Assembly (NCBI GenBank): GCA_900169235.1
Contig: FWCC01000298.1
Location: 1 to 64,000, forward strand
DNA: 64,000 nucleotides
Reading direction: 5' to 3'
DNA from: Zarea fungicola
Taxonomy: Eukaryota > Ascomycota > Sordariomycetes > Hypocreales > Cordycipitaceae
Position 1 is the stretch's first letter. Every line of letters begins with the position of its first letter. The position numbers and the translations under genes were made by a program. Under the pieces are notes generated by a model. It did not search any database and was not told the origin of the DNA. It saw only the letters and a list, made by a program, of their open reading frames with translations. Below, piece after piece: positions 21,310 to 33,238 of this stretch.

Positions 21310-23309
21310 ATGCCTCGCAAAACGGCCTCCGGGCGCAAAGCCGCCAGCGCCGCCTCCCCGGTGTCCGAGCCGACCATCGCCGCCTCCAAGGCCAAGTACG
21401 AGCAGGAGCTCAAGGGCCTCGCCCGCAAAGCCCAATCCGACGGCGCCTCCCCACTCGCCCGTCTCGGTGCCGATTTCCGCAAAATCCGCGTCGCCATTGC
21501 CTTTGTCTTCTTCGCGGGCTTCTTCGCGCACGCCTCGCAGCGCAGCCTGGGTCCCGTCTACGGCAGCATCCCCGCCGCGACGTACCACCTCCGCGTCCTC
21601 GCGGCGGCGGCCTTTGCCGGCTGGGCGGGCAACCTCTTCGTCGCGCGCACCCTGGAGCCGCTGGGCCTCACGTCCGCGGCGCTGCTGCCCGTCGTGACGC
21701 TGGCGTCGCCGCTCGTGCAGTACCTCCTCGAGCCGTACAGCGGCGCGGCCGCCGGCTGGGGACCCCTGGTGGCGGAGCTGCTGACGCTCTTCCCCGTCGT
21801 GCTCTGCGCGGCGGCATGCACGGCGGACGCCCTCGAGGGCGTCCGGCTCTCGTTCCTGCCCAAGTTTCTGGCGGACAGCGTGCCCGGCATGGGCTCGTGG
21901 GCGCTGCTCCTGGCGTTTGAGAGCCTGGCCAAGGAGTACGTGATGCGTTTTGGTGGGCGGTCCGACGGCCCCCTGGCGTTTGCGCTGACGAGGGTCGGCA
22001 TGCAGCTTTCGCTCGGCGGTCTGATGGCAGGGCTGGCGCCGTCGTTGTATCTGCTGCTGGCACTGCCAGCAGTATTGCATACAGTGTACTTCAATCCGCA
22101 TATGCCCACCGTGAGAGCGACAGTGAGGCTCAATGCGACACTGCAACAGCACGATTGGCTGCTGATGGATCGGCGCGAGTCGAATACCGGCTATTTATCG
22201 GTTCTGCAGAGCCTGGAGGGCGAATTTAGGGTGATGCGCTGCGATCATAGCCTGCTGGGTGGCGAGTACACCGGGGAAAATCTGCAGGTTGGGCTTGTCG
22301 CTGAGCCAATTTATGGCGTATTTGCCATGTTAGAGGCTGTGAGGCTCATTCAGACAGGCCACGTGGTTCCGGATAGCAAAGCCAGTGCGCTCGTCATGTA
22401 AGTTCAGATCTTTCCAGAGGCAAGTCCATGTTCATCGCGGCAGGCACTGACAGGTGTTTTGTGTAATCAGTGGATTGGGGGTTGGAACCACCCCATCAGC
22501 CCTGGTGGCTCATGGCATCGACACCACCGTCGTGGAAATCGACCCGGTTGTGCACGCCTTTGCGCAAAAGTACTTTCATCTGCAGGAGAACAACCCACCG
22601 GTCCTCACCGACGCGGCCCGGTACACGAAGAAGCTGGCCAATGACACGGAGGGTGTGCGGTTTGATTACATTGTGCACGATGTGTTTACGGGTGGTGCTG
22701 AACCGGTCGAGCTATTTACGCTGGAATTTTTGCAGCAGCTGCACACGTTGCTCAAGCCCAATGGCGCAATTGCAATTGTAAGTTTTTTTTTTCTTTTACG
22801 CTTGCGTGTAGCATCTCTACACTGGTCAAGTTGAAAGTCTAACATGCTTCTTTTTGCAGAACTATGCCGGCGACTTGGCACTACCAGGCCCTCGTGCCAT
22901 TGTACGCACCATCAATGTCGTATTTCCCTCATGCCGCATATTTCGCGAGTTTGAGGCCGAAGACCCAATTAGCGTCGCGGCCAATGCAGGCACAGGGTCG
23001 CCTGATTTTACCAACATGGTGATTTTCTGCAAGAAGAAGGCTGGTGCGCTGACGTTTCGGGCCGCGACGGAAAAGGATATGCTGAATAGCTATGCCAGGA
23101 GGGAGTTTTTGGAGCCGAAGCATGAGATGGATGTGGTTGAGTTTCTTGACGCTGGTGAAGAGGGGGGCGAGAAGGAGAAGGAGAAGCATGGCGCTATTTT
23201 GAGGCAGAATGATACGGCGATTGTGACCAAGTCGCATGAAACGAGCGCGAGGGGTCACTGGAGTATTATGAGAAGGGTGCTGCCTGGTGTGGTGTGGGAG
23301 AAGTGGTAG
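21310..23309 (+). CDS. Membrane-anchored spermidine/spermine-synthase-like protein
   Basis: Three exons (21310-22397, 22471-22777 and 22860-23309) give 614 aa; the introns are 73 and 82 nt, both GT-AG with CTGAC/CTAAC branch points. The N-terminal half is hydrophobic, with about six predicted helices (for example VAIAFVFFAGFFAHAS, LRVLAAAAFAGWAGNLFVA and SLGGLMAGLAPSLYLLLALP). The C-terminal half is a Rossmann methyltransferase-type fold of the polyamine synthase superfamily: IGLGVGTTPSALVAHG, the acidic VVEIDP, and YIVHDVFTGG. Classical spermidine synthases are soluble and shorter (about 290-300 aa), so this is a distinct membrane group; whether it makes polyamines is not shown. Exon 1 is strikingly GC-rich in third positions compared with exons 2-3, which produces long antisense shadow frames. 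It is convergent with the FMN-binding gene. Confidence 0.82.
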
Positions 23310-23520
23310 TGGATTTTCGGCTTGCTTAACAGATGGAAGTCAATTTGTGTACATCATTTGTGTTTTATATCTAGTTGCATTTGCCTTTGCATATTCAGTT
23401 TCATTTCCTCTTGTGCTTTTGCTCGTGGATAACCCGGCACGAGGGGGGAGCTTGTATTTCAAGTGTAATTCGTGCCATGTCCATCATTTTTCTCACTTCC
23501 AAACATAAAACAGAAATGAG

Positions 23521-23546
23521 TTTTTTTTTTTTAAAAAAAAAAAAAA
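23521..23546. repeat. Perfect poly(T)-poly(A) palindrome
   Basis: T12 followed directly by A14, lying between two convergent stop codons. It could form an A-T hairpin in RNA from either strand or act as a rigid A-tract at the 3' ends. Confidence 0.7.
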
Positions 23547-23554
23547 CCCCCTCT

Positions 23555-24420
23555 CTACTTCTTCTCTGCCTTGATAGCATTCATAGCATACTCTGCATTG
23601 TCCGCCGTCGTCTCCGTCGTAAACTCTGTGATATACTGTGGCGTCTCCTTGACCCGGTTGTACGAAGAAGGAACCGGCTCGCCATAGACCTGATGCACCG
23701 GGACCACGCCGGTCCAAATATCATTCAGCGCCGTCTCATTTTCCATGTCGTGCTTATCATCGCCCGTGCTGCCATCTCTCGCTTTCAAGCTCCCGGAGAC
23801 AACCTTGACACGCAATACGGATGTGCTGGAGACCTCCGCCTTTGTAGGCGGCTGCCGCGATTGATCCCAGCGTCCGGGGACGACGGAATCTGTAATGAGC
23901 TGGAGGGCGTAGAGCTTCTCCTCGGGGTCGGTAACCAGGTGGGCGTGCCCAAAGAGGGTGGCAGAACGGTAGTTGTAGCTAGAGTTAAAGGCGGAGAGGG
24001 CAAGGACGAGGCCATCGACGTGGGCGACAGAGACGCAGACGGGAACGCCGGGGTCGGAAGAGTCGCGGGCGGTATTGAACATGCGGCCGGAGACGTAGCC
24101 GTGGATATAAAGGTCGAGGGGATCACCGAGAGAGGCAGAGGGACGGTCAAATGAGCCCATTTGGCCAATCATGGGGAGAGTGGCGGGGAAAGGGGAGTCA
24201 GGCATGGCCATGGAAACGTGGATAAGGGGAGAAGCATTGATGAGCTGGTGAATCTTTTCTAGTGCGTAGACGCCTTGAAGTGTTTGTTCCTGTTAGCGGA
24301 GATGGTTGATGAAGACGAAGAGTTACAGTAAGGGAAATGATGTGTAAACTTGCCTCGTTCGCCTTTGCGCTGGACTTTGTTGAGAGCACCCTTGGGGTAC
24401 TCGAGGCTAACACGGCCCAT
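23555..24420 (-). CDS. FMN-binding split-barrel protein (pyridoxamine 5'-phosphate oxidase-like)
   Basis: Two exons (24420-24354 and 24273-23555) give 261 aa. The 80-nt intron has a GC donor (GAG|GCAAGT) and a CTAAC branch point before TTCAAG; joining gives KGERGVYALEKIHQLINASPLIHVSM, the start of the split barrel. Family features are the N-terminal YPKGALNKVQRKGERG strand-turn, LHIHGYVSGRM-like strand (LYIHGYVSGRMF), VCVSVAHVDGLVLALSAFNSSYNYRSATLFG, and EEKLYALQLITDSVVPGRW. Proteins of this group bind FMN or F420-like cofactors; substrates are mostly unknown in fungi. The C-terminal about 50 residues are polar and typical of the fungal members. Convergent with the preceding gene, 245 bp between stops. 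Confidence 0.82.
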
Positions 24421-27253
24421 TGTGACGACGGCCGTGTAAATATTTGGCAAAGAGGTTGGGAAAGAATCACAGTAGGCAAGGAACAAAGGAAGTGGTGGGC
24501 CGGGGCGCAATGTTTGGTGCTATCTATTAAGACGTGGGAGAGTAAAGGGTTTTAAATGTACATTTTCAGCTGTTTGTTCAAAAGACGCCCTACATGTCAC
24601 CTAGTCGATTGCACTTGACTGACGTGTTTTGCGATGTCCAGGTAGTGTAGGCTATGCAAGGCTTACGAACTGTAGCGACGTGACTGGTGCGTTTTCCCAT
24701 CATGGCAGCTAGTGGAGAATTGAGATACGGATGAAATGAGCTACAAGTAATCACAAAAGCCATGGTAAATGAGGACGAATGCCCTTCGTCACGAGCAGTC
24801 GTTATGAGTCTGCATGAGTCGTTTGGAAACGAATGATGTGTGATTCGGCAAGCGGCGCGTGTAGTGGGGGCTGCGGGGGCTGCGGGGGAAGGGATCCTGC
24901 TGCGGGGGTGCCGGAGCCCGAGTCTTTTGCGCCGCGTACATCCGGAGTCGTGTGTCTATGGTGGCTAACGTTAACTGAAGGAGTGTATGGAGTATACAGC
25001 GCATATACATGCCTAATACTCCTTAGCACTCGGTACTCCGAGATGACACTGGATGGACCGCTCATGACTTGGGAAGGTGTAATCTGCTTCTGCGGTTGGT
25101 TGTTGGGTGGGTAGTCCGATTGCCTGCCACAGTGGAAATCGGAGATTCCTCTTGTAGCTGTTTCTGGTATGATCAGATGCCGGTGATATCTGTATTATTG
25201 TGGGGGGAACGGGCTATCTGCCTATGACTACACATGTACTCATCATTGCGGGAGATTGCAGGATGCAATGAGGCTTCGGCGGTGTTTTTGCGGCATACAG
25301 AGATATACACATGATGAGAATGTACAAATCCAGCTAGAGTGGCCATGTATGAAAACGGAGTGTGTTTCCATATCTTATTTAGGCGCATCAAAGGTGCTGA
25401 CTTGGAGAGCAATCAGAATGCATCTCCCAAATCGGGTTTCCAGTCTTACAGGAACACGTCTGCTGTTGTTTTTTTCATATATCAAACCTTTATTACTCCT
25501 CCTTCAAACAACATTTTTCAAATAAACAGATGCCATGCCCTTTCACCCATGTTAATTGTGGCTGGACCTTCCGCTACCACCCGAAGCCTAGGTCAGAAGA
25601 GCAACAAGCAGTACAGAGTGCTTTCTTGCTTTGAAAAATAAAATATAAAATAAAATAAAAAAGGTCATCCAAGCTCAGCTCCAATTACATACTTATATTA
25701 GCGTATATTTTATTCCCTTGAAACCAGTCGTTTATGTATGTATCCAGACACGGACAGCGGCTAGTACCCAGCCACGGCCATGCACTAACACGAAATCGGC
25801 TCCCTCGCACAAGACCCAGCAAACAGGACGAGAAAAATAAGGCCATCATAAACATGATATTGTATTTGTTGATGGCAAAGGCCCTATTTCATGGACTGCG
25901 GTGTGCATTCTAGCCTCAGCTGCTTCTTGCAGTTCTGTGCACGTTTAGAACAAAAGGAAGTGTGAGACGACGAAAATAAAGCGGCTTGGCCTCATGCAGG
26001 TTGCATGTGCTGGTCGGGTGGGCGCTCACTTTTCCTTGCCTGCCCGACACCGACAACCGTTTTGCTTTCGCTTTGGCCTCGCGGCCGTTGTCAGCTCCCA
26101 AGCTAACAAATAATAAGCTGCCAGACCCAAAAACCTTGTTCCCCCTCCTCATTCATTACCTTTTGGTTCTTAAACTTTCCGTTTGCCTTCCATCTTATTT
26201 CCTCATTCCCTCTTTACTTCTTTCCATCTCCCAATCATCCAATAATTAATTTTATTACCGCAGCCATGTCTACCCTTCAAGTGCACCATCTACGTTACAT
26301 TCAAAAACCCCCGTGCGCGCCGCCGGTTCGTCTTCTAATATCCAGGACCAAGGGGGGGTGACGCCACTGCAAAACAGCTGCCTCAGAACTGACACCAGCC
26401 GCCGCACCATCAACTAGACTTTAAACAAAACTCCTTATTCCTCAACTTGATATCGCCAAGGAGTGTTGTTTCAAGTAACAATCAATGACATTTTCGAAAG
26501 GGAAAAAAAAAAAACCATTCGAAAGGAAGCAAGATGCCAGGTTCCTCGCACATGCGAGCAATCACTCACAGTCATTAATGGCTTCCTTGAAGCAAAATAC
26601 CAACCTCAATCAAGTCTACAAAGCTGGCTAGCCAGCAATCATGGACGGCAGGTATACACAAAGACACCACCAAACAATTTGGGTTCTGCGCTGGTTGCAG
26701 CAGATCCATGCACGACAAGCTGCAAGGCGTCGCAGGTTTTCCATGTGAAACGCCGTTAGATCCAACCACCACACGCCCCCTTCCTGATACGTGGGGCTCT
26801 AACCATTTGACACGGACGCTGGCCTGCTCCAGACGACGCTACACCACCCCGGTCAGTTAGAGTCCTTGTCTTGGCCGCCTTGTCCTGGTGTCTGTTTGGC
26901 CAACGGTTGCTGGCGGATTCAAACCATTCTTGCTTTATCTGGGTTTGCGACGGCCTTGAAGGAAAATTCTGTCCACCCTGTTTCCCACGGTATAGGTTTG
27001 CCCTTGTTCCTTTTTGGGAGTTTGGCTGCGTTCGTCTCTTTCCTTCTTTCAATCACACCCTACCAATCATTGGTCTTGTGCCATCAATATTCACAATGAA
27101 CTAACTATTCACATCTGTGATTGACAATGGTGGTTAATTGTGCGACTCTTCTTTTTTATTCGGCGTCTCTTCCTCTCTTTTAATTATTGTTACTCTTCGT
27201 CTTCTCTCGTTATTCCCCTCCACCTTTTTACAGTGCTTGTTACATTTACACGC
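24421..27253. other. Intergenic, 2.8 kb, head-to-head
   Basis: Separates two divergent genes. No protein-like frame is supported. The right third (26.0-27.25 kb) is pyrimidine-rich and may be the leader of the large membrane protein gene, with several short upstream ATGs. Confidence 0.5.
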
Positions 27254-30200
27254 ATGGCCAGGTAGCCATGACTGTCGCTGGCGGCACGCAAGCCCTTGTT
27301 GCAACCTTTGCATTGTCAGTTATTCTGGATCCTCGGTTCTGTATTGCTCAATAATCTTCTCTGTCGTCGCTAATACTTTTTGAATCATTTCCGACTCTAT
27401 AGCGGTCTCGTCGCATTAGCATCCTCCGCTCTCGCCATCCTTCTCTCCTTCGGCAACCGCCATCTCAGAAGCAGTGTGTCGTTTCGCAACGGACTGAGGC
27501 TGGTCCTCTTACTCTTTCTTTCATCTTTAACACTATGGAGCATCTTGGGCTTTTCAGCCACCTTGGTGACTGGGAATGGCAACCCGTCCTGCCAGGTCCT
27601 CATAGTCTTCGCCACCGGTTTCGATCAGCTCGCGCGTGTCGCTCTTGAGCAGTATCTGGCTTGGCGGATCAAGCCAACGCAACTCTCGCCCGCCGTTTTT
27701 GGCTTACAGGGCCTTTTGCTTGTGCGCTTTGTAATGGGCGCCGTCTTGGTCGGCGTACAGCGCCCACAGGTGTACCCTGTCTGCATAGCCAAGAACATCC
27801 TACCACCGCTTGGCATCGCAACCACCGTCGTCGACGCCCTCATCGTCTGCAGCATTCTCGGGCTAATTCGAGTCTTCGAGTCATCTTCTGTAACATTCAA
27901 GTCCCAGAGGGCCGCCCCCAGATCGACATCTACCAATGTTACAGTCTTCCTAACAGCTGGTTTTGCTGCCTGGCTAGCGGTAAGTTCGCCAACTCACCAT
28001 CATGATTGAAAGGCTAACGTCTTCCAAGACAAGTATCCCATTATTGGTTGGTTCAGATATGTTTCCAATTGCCACTCGTACCGCGGTGCCAGCAGTCGGT
28101 CTTCTTCTCGTACTAGGTCAGACAAGTGCATGAAGATAAAAATGCAGCCGGCTAACCCATTCTAACAGGTCTCATTGTACTGTTTAGAAACGCAGTTATT
28201 GCATCAGACACTGATTCACAGCCTGGCGCATATCCCAGCAAACCCAACCTATCCAAGGCACTGCCGAACCGACCCATCGAGAGCCGCAGCACTGACGCCT
28301 CTGCTGAGGTGTTCAATCAGCCTTGGGGTGGTCCGCAACTACAGACTTCTCAGTTTCAACGACCCGGCACCGACCCTCTTCCAATGCCCAAACCCGGTTC
28401 TAGGGGTCCCGGAAACGCTTTGCCAATCATCAACCGGCCGTTACCCGGCCAGTCTGAACGAGGAGTTGGAGGAGTTCCAGTCGACGGTCAACTGTTTCCA
28501 CCGATCCGCCCAGGCACGGCCCCAACAACCCGCGAAATGCCTACAAAGGTGCCTCGGAGAGCTAATACGTTAACAATCTCACGGCCCGTCATCCACCACG
28601 GCAGTGACCAGAAAATAAAGGACAAGATCCCGACAGTAGATCTCGCGACTGCTTTCAGGAACGATCAAGAACGAAGAGCAATGTTGCCTAATCGCAGCAG
28701 CCAAGCCCAATCTCATGAACAAAGCCTTGCTGCTCAACAGGCATCGCTAAAAGGCAAGCAACTGGCAAACTTTATCGGTGTTCCTGTCATCTCATCAGAA
28801 CGCTCATTTTTGTCTCCCAACGCTGCGACGACAGCAGCCCAGCTCTCGCCCGGTATAGATGAGCTTCGGCGTCGATCGCCGCGCTTTCTAGCCAAGGCTC
28901 CGGAGCCTATCATGTCTCCGCCTCAATCCTCCAATCGCCTCTCCGTTTCCGTCTACAGTCAACCCTACCAGGATGGACCGCTCCCAACAGCGCCAAGTAC
29001 CATGCAAAAGTCACACGACGGAAATTCAGCACTGCATGATACGTCTGCTGTATTCATAGACCCCGGCATGCCACCTGTCGTTCCTGCATCTCACCATCAG
29101 GATCATTCAACCTCGCCAAGCGTAAAGGCTGGGGCAAGCCCGCTTGTCCCAAGGGTTTTGCCACTTCCGATGCCGTTTCCCAAGACGCGATCCGAAGTGA
29201 CGCCTGCCAAAGCCTACGAAAATTCCGGGGCTATAACTGTGCGAGAGTCTACTTTTGCACGTAGTGCCATTGGGTCTGTTAGACGAGACATCAGGCCGTC
29301 GAGGCAAAGGCCAAGCTCGCCTACACCGGAGCAGATCGCTGCCCCGGCCAAAACTCCGGTCCAGCTGCGCACTTTTAATGGAATTCCACTGAACCCGAGA
29401 GCACAACAGGCGAATGGACTTTCCAAGGTTTCTGCAGAACGCGGGCATACAGTCATGTTCATCAACAAACCAGCTGGCAACGAAATGACGAAGTCGGATG
29501 TAAAGAGAGAGCCAGTTTCACGACAGATCTTTGCTCTAGCACTGGCTAATTCTTCTCCCTCGACTGACTCAATTGTCCATCGACCAAGGCCAATCCCACG
29601 CAAGTCTTCAATTTACAAGGCTGATTTCACTGTCAAGTTCTCGCCTACTGTGTATCGCCATCGACTATCGCGCTCAGGAGGCTCGATTGAGTTGCAGCGC
29701 GAGAGTTTGGATTCACTCGTAGAACCCATCTCACGCATCCCCTCCTTCCCTGTGCCCCCTCGAAGTGCCAGTGCTATTTTAGCCGTGTCCAGCTATCAAA
29801 AGTTCTCCGACGATATGCTCAGGGCAACAACAACTCCTGGCAGCATTCAACCCATCAGTGCAGCGGGCAGCAGCTTTGCTGACCCTGCCCCAGTTAATGC
29901 TGCAGGCACAGGTCCCAAGACAACCCCGTCGGAGAGCTGGGATTTCGCTGACAAGGAAAACACGGAAGCTGGGTTTACTTACAATCTACGGCGACAGTCT
30001 TCTCCAGTCCTGCCTGCAGATGAGATGCGGCACGTATCTATGGCAAATCCTGGTCGGCCATTTTTATACGACAAGGCGCTAGTGTCTCCGCCAAGCAGTG
30101 CACGGTCAGGTACAAGCCCAGTCTCACAACAGCATGACAGTGACAGTGATGACGGAGAGGAACTTGTCCCATTGGTCCTAGATACAGAATCGGAAGGCCC

Positions 30201-33200
30201 GTTTAGTGCCGCTAGTTCTAGAAGGAGCTCTACCATGTTGTCAGTTGGATGGCACCACCGCGTCGGCGATGCGTGCCCTACATTTTCACGTCGCAAAAAT
30301 GGAAGCAAGTCTCCGAGGCGCGTTCTGCCCCCTACTCCCTTGCTATTGGGCACATCTACCAGGCAGATGAACCCGGTTGAGACAGAACCATCGCCCCTGG
30401 AGTCGCCCCAGGCTGCCTTGGACGTGATACAGCAGCAACTGAGGCGGCTAGATGAGGCTGACTCAGAGACCGGGGTTGAAGATACGCAGCGGCTCATGCT
30501 CCTGGATAATATTGAGGCAGAAATGGGGGCCCAAGAAACGCGCTGGCTGGATATACGACGTAATTTGGCAAGACGCTCTCCCTCATCCACCAGATCCTCA
30601 ATGTCGCTTCTGCTGGCGGGCGGAGATTCAAATCTTACCTCACCCCGGTCATCTCCCGCATTGAGGTCGCATGATCTCAGCCTAGCAGGAACCGGCAGGG
30701 GTGCGGGCCCTGCTAGCGGCAGGGAAAGCCGCACCAGTACCAGTGCGCCGGCTGATGAGAAATCAGCAACTCCACCAGTCGAGCTGACAGATGCTCACGG
30801 TCGGAGCACGTTTGTTTTCACCGACACTGGCTCGGCTCAGGCTGGTGTGGGCGAGGTGGAAAACCGAGCCAAATTCGGCAAGTCGGTGCCGCAAAATAAA
30901 GACAGCGGTCTGCTGTCCGTTATTAGTAACAATGCCTCCTCTGCCCACCGCCAACTCGCAAATCACCTGGGAAGCCCTACTCCTCCAGACACAGACGACG
31001 AATCTTATGACGAAGAAATCGACGATTTTGTGGAATTTGAGTCCGCAGCTGTCCAGACCATTAATTCCAGTGCCTGGGCGCAACCCGTCTCCATCTATCT
31101 CGCATCTGTTGAGAAGGCCCCACTTCCGGTATCGCACTGGAGTATCGACTCAGACACATCCGCCCTCGTCTCAGAAACTTTATTCCAAGAGGCAAAAGAC
31201 GTGTCGCAAAACCTAGAAATTGCCAGCGCACATTTGTCGACAACCCCAGCTGCTGCACCTGAAAGTGGTGGGTTAATATCAACAAGCGGGGCTGATAAGC
31301 ACAACGGGTCACCAGTCTCACTACCCCGCGAGAGTCTCATTTCGCCTTCAGTTCCGGCGGAGAACAGGCAAAGTCCGGGGCGCCCAGTTACACAAAAGCC
31401 ACCCAGACGCAGCAGGCGCATCACCTTGTTACCTGATATCCTAGAAAGCCCAAAGCCTCTAAAAAACAAACGCAAAACACTGGGGGTTTTCCAGTTTCCG
31501 TGGGGAGAGATTTCCGATATTGCAACGTTGCAACCACACAATCACCAATCAAGCCATCTTCCGCAAGTGCCACTGCCAGTAGCTACTTTGAACGAACTCT
31601 CTTCTGCTACATCTCAGGGACCCATTTTGGCTTCGCAGATTTATCCGGCATCCTTTTTCAATCACTATACTGAAGACGCTGACCAAGACGAATTTGCGGG
31701 AACACCGGCACCAGACAGTGACGGAAGCACCGGAGACTACTGCTCTGACGAAGAAGACGAAGCGTTTGACGAGACTACCTTGTGGGAAATAGCTAATCTT
31801 CTACGAACAAGCGAAGTTCCTTCACGACAGTCTCTTCCCAGTCTCGGAGGATTACCAATCTCCCTCATTCAACAGCTTCACCGCAGAAGAAGGCCGCCAT
31901 CTGCCAACTACCACCGACTTGGACGAGTCAACTCTAGGCCCCAAGGACAAGCCGCTTCCCTCCTTGCCACAACCCAAAGTCATTCCCACCGTTTGGAAAT
32001 CATCCAAAATGATGTACACCAGAGTTGTACGAAGCGCCGGGCTAGCCCAGCCTGACGAGAAGACCTGGAACCGCTACCTCGGCACGCAGCAAGACACGCA
32101 ACGCGCTGCGCCGCGCAGGTCGGAGCCAGACCGCATCACAAGCACCTCCCTCTGGAGCCCCCAACCTAAGAGGGTCGACCTACCAGTTGATTCATCGACT
32201 AATGGACTATGGCAGCCCACCCAGAAGGTGCCAACCACCCCAGCGTCAAGCACGACCCCTGTTTTGCTCGCTTCTCCCTCCTCGCACGCAGAGTCTTGCT
32301 CATCAAGCGTACTAACTACTCCCTCCACCACAGCCGGCAACACTCCCCGTAAGGACTACGGGCTTTGGTCCCCTCGCGCACCTGTAGTCCATGTCTTCCT
32401 AGGTCTTCCCCAGGACGAAAAGGAATGGAGCCGCTACTCTTCTTCCACCACAGCCCAGTCCTCGCGCCCCAAGCCGCGCCCGTCCGAGCAAGATTTCATC
32501 GAAAGTACCACACTCTGGGCAGGAAGTGCCAAATCTGCATCCTCTCCATCGCACCTCCCACTTGTTATCTCTTCTAAGCCTGTTTCTACCACACTGTTTA
32601 CGTCGGCGTCTCTACTATCACTCTGGTCCAAACCCGCCGCCCTGCCCACTGAGCAGACCGATGGCCTTTGGAGCAACGAACATGTCCGCCACATCTACAG
32701 AACTACCGACGAGCAACCGGCCGCTCTCGACACCTGCCGCAAGCCGCGCAACAATGACCACTACCCGCTCACTACGCTTCACTCTGCCTCACTCTGGTCC
32801 ACCACGACGCAGATGCCACCCCGACAGGTCCCCGACTGGCTTACCTTGTCTACCACACTCCGACCCATCTCACCCAGCGGCTCGTCCACCGTATCCGACC
32901 AAGACTACGCATCCGCCTTTGATACCGCGTCGCTGCGCTCTGAGGTTACAGCTGCCAGCTCCATCGCCACTACCTGGCGGCCGTCTCATCACCGCAGGAC
33001 ATCCTCCTCGAACAACAAGCAATCTCCGCAGGAGGATATAGATGGTACTTTTGCCGACAAGGCCGTCCACGTCATTCATGAGGAGCCAGAGGAGACCAAG
33101 TTATTCTTCGACGTGACTAAGGCGCATCCTGTATTTGCTGTGGATGTGTTGCAGATTACGTCGAACAGTGTGCATCCTGCTGCCACGGGTTACCTACACA

Positions 33201-33238
33201 GCATCATAAACGGCGCACCAAGGCCTCGACGTCACTGA
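27254..33238 (+). CDS. Seven-helix membrane protein with giant disordered tail and Leu-Trp repeats (frameshifted here)
   Basis: Unrecognised family, about 1,900 aa. Exons: a tentative 27254-27261 (ATG GCC AG), then 27403-27979, 28029-28116, and 28169 onward. An alternative start at 27268 needs a weaker donor, so the first exon is uncertain. The N-terminal 235 residues contain about seven hydrophobic helices (such as ALASSALAILLSFG, VLLLFLSSLTLWSILGF, LLLVRFVMGAVLVGV and VPAVGLLLVLGLIVLF). A very long Ser/Pro-rich disordered tail follows. The last about 480 residues hold repeated x-L-W-x motifs (TTLWEIANLL, TSLWSP, NGLWQP, YGLWSP, TTLWAG, LSLWSK, DGLWSN, ASLWST). The frame changes between about 31793 and 31919 (frame 1 stops at 32055, frame 2 runs to 33238), most simply a one-base assembly error near 31.83 kb. 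Confidence 0.7.
32039..32518 (+). repeat. Duplicated module in the Leu-Trp tail
   Basis: Two copies at about 32039-32155 and 32402-32518 encode the pattern GLxQ-(P)DEKxWxRY, a polar spacer, R-SExDxIxST-x-LW. The first reads GLAQPDEKTWNRY...TSLW and the second GLPQDEKEWSRY...TTLW. Confidence 0.75.

Noticed and set aside
21055..22152. A 365-codon minus-strand open frame opposite the spermidine-synthase-like gene
   Set aside because: It is an Arg/Gly-rich shadow of a GC-rich exon; the plus strand has a real domain and good splice sites.
31830..31875. A 46-nt intron to explain the frame change in the large membrane protein
   Set aside because: The length fits, but the donor GTCTCT is poor and no CTRAY branch point is present, so an assembly error is simpler.
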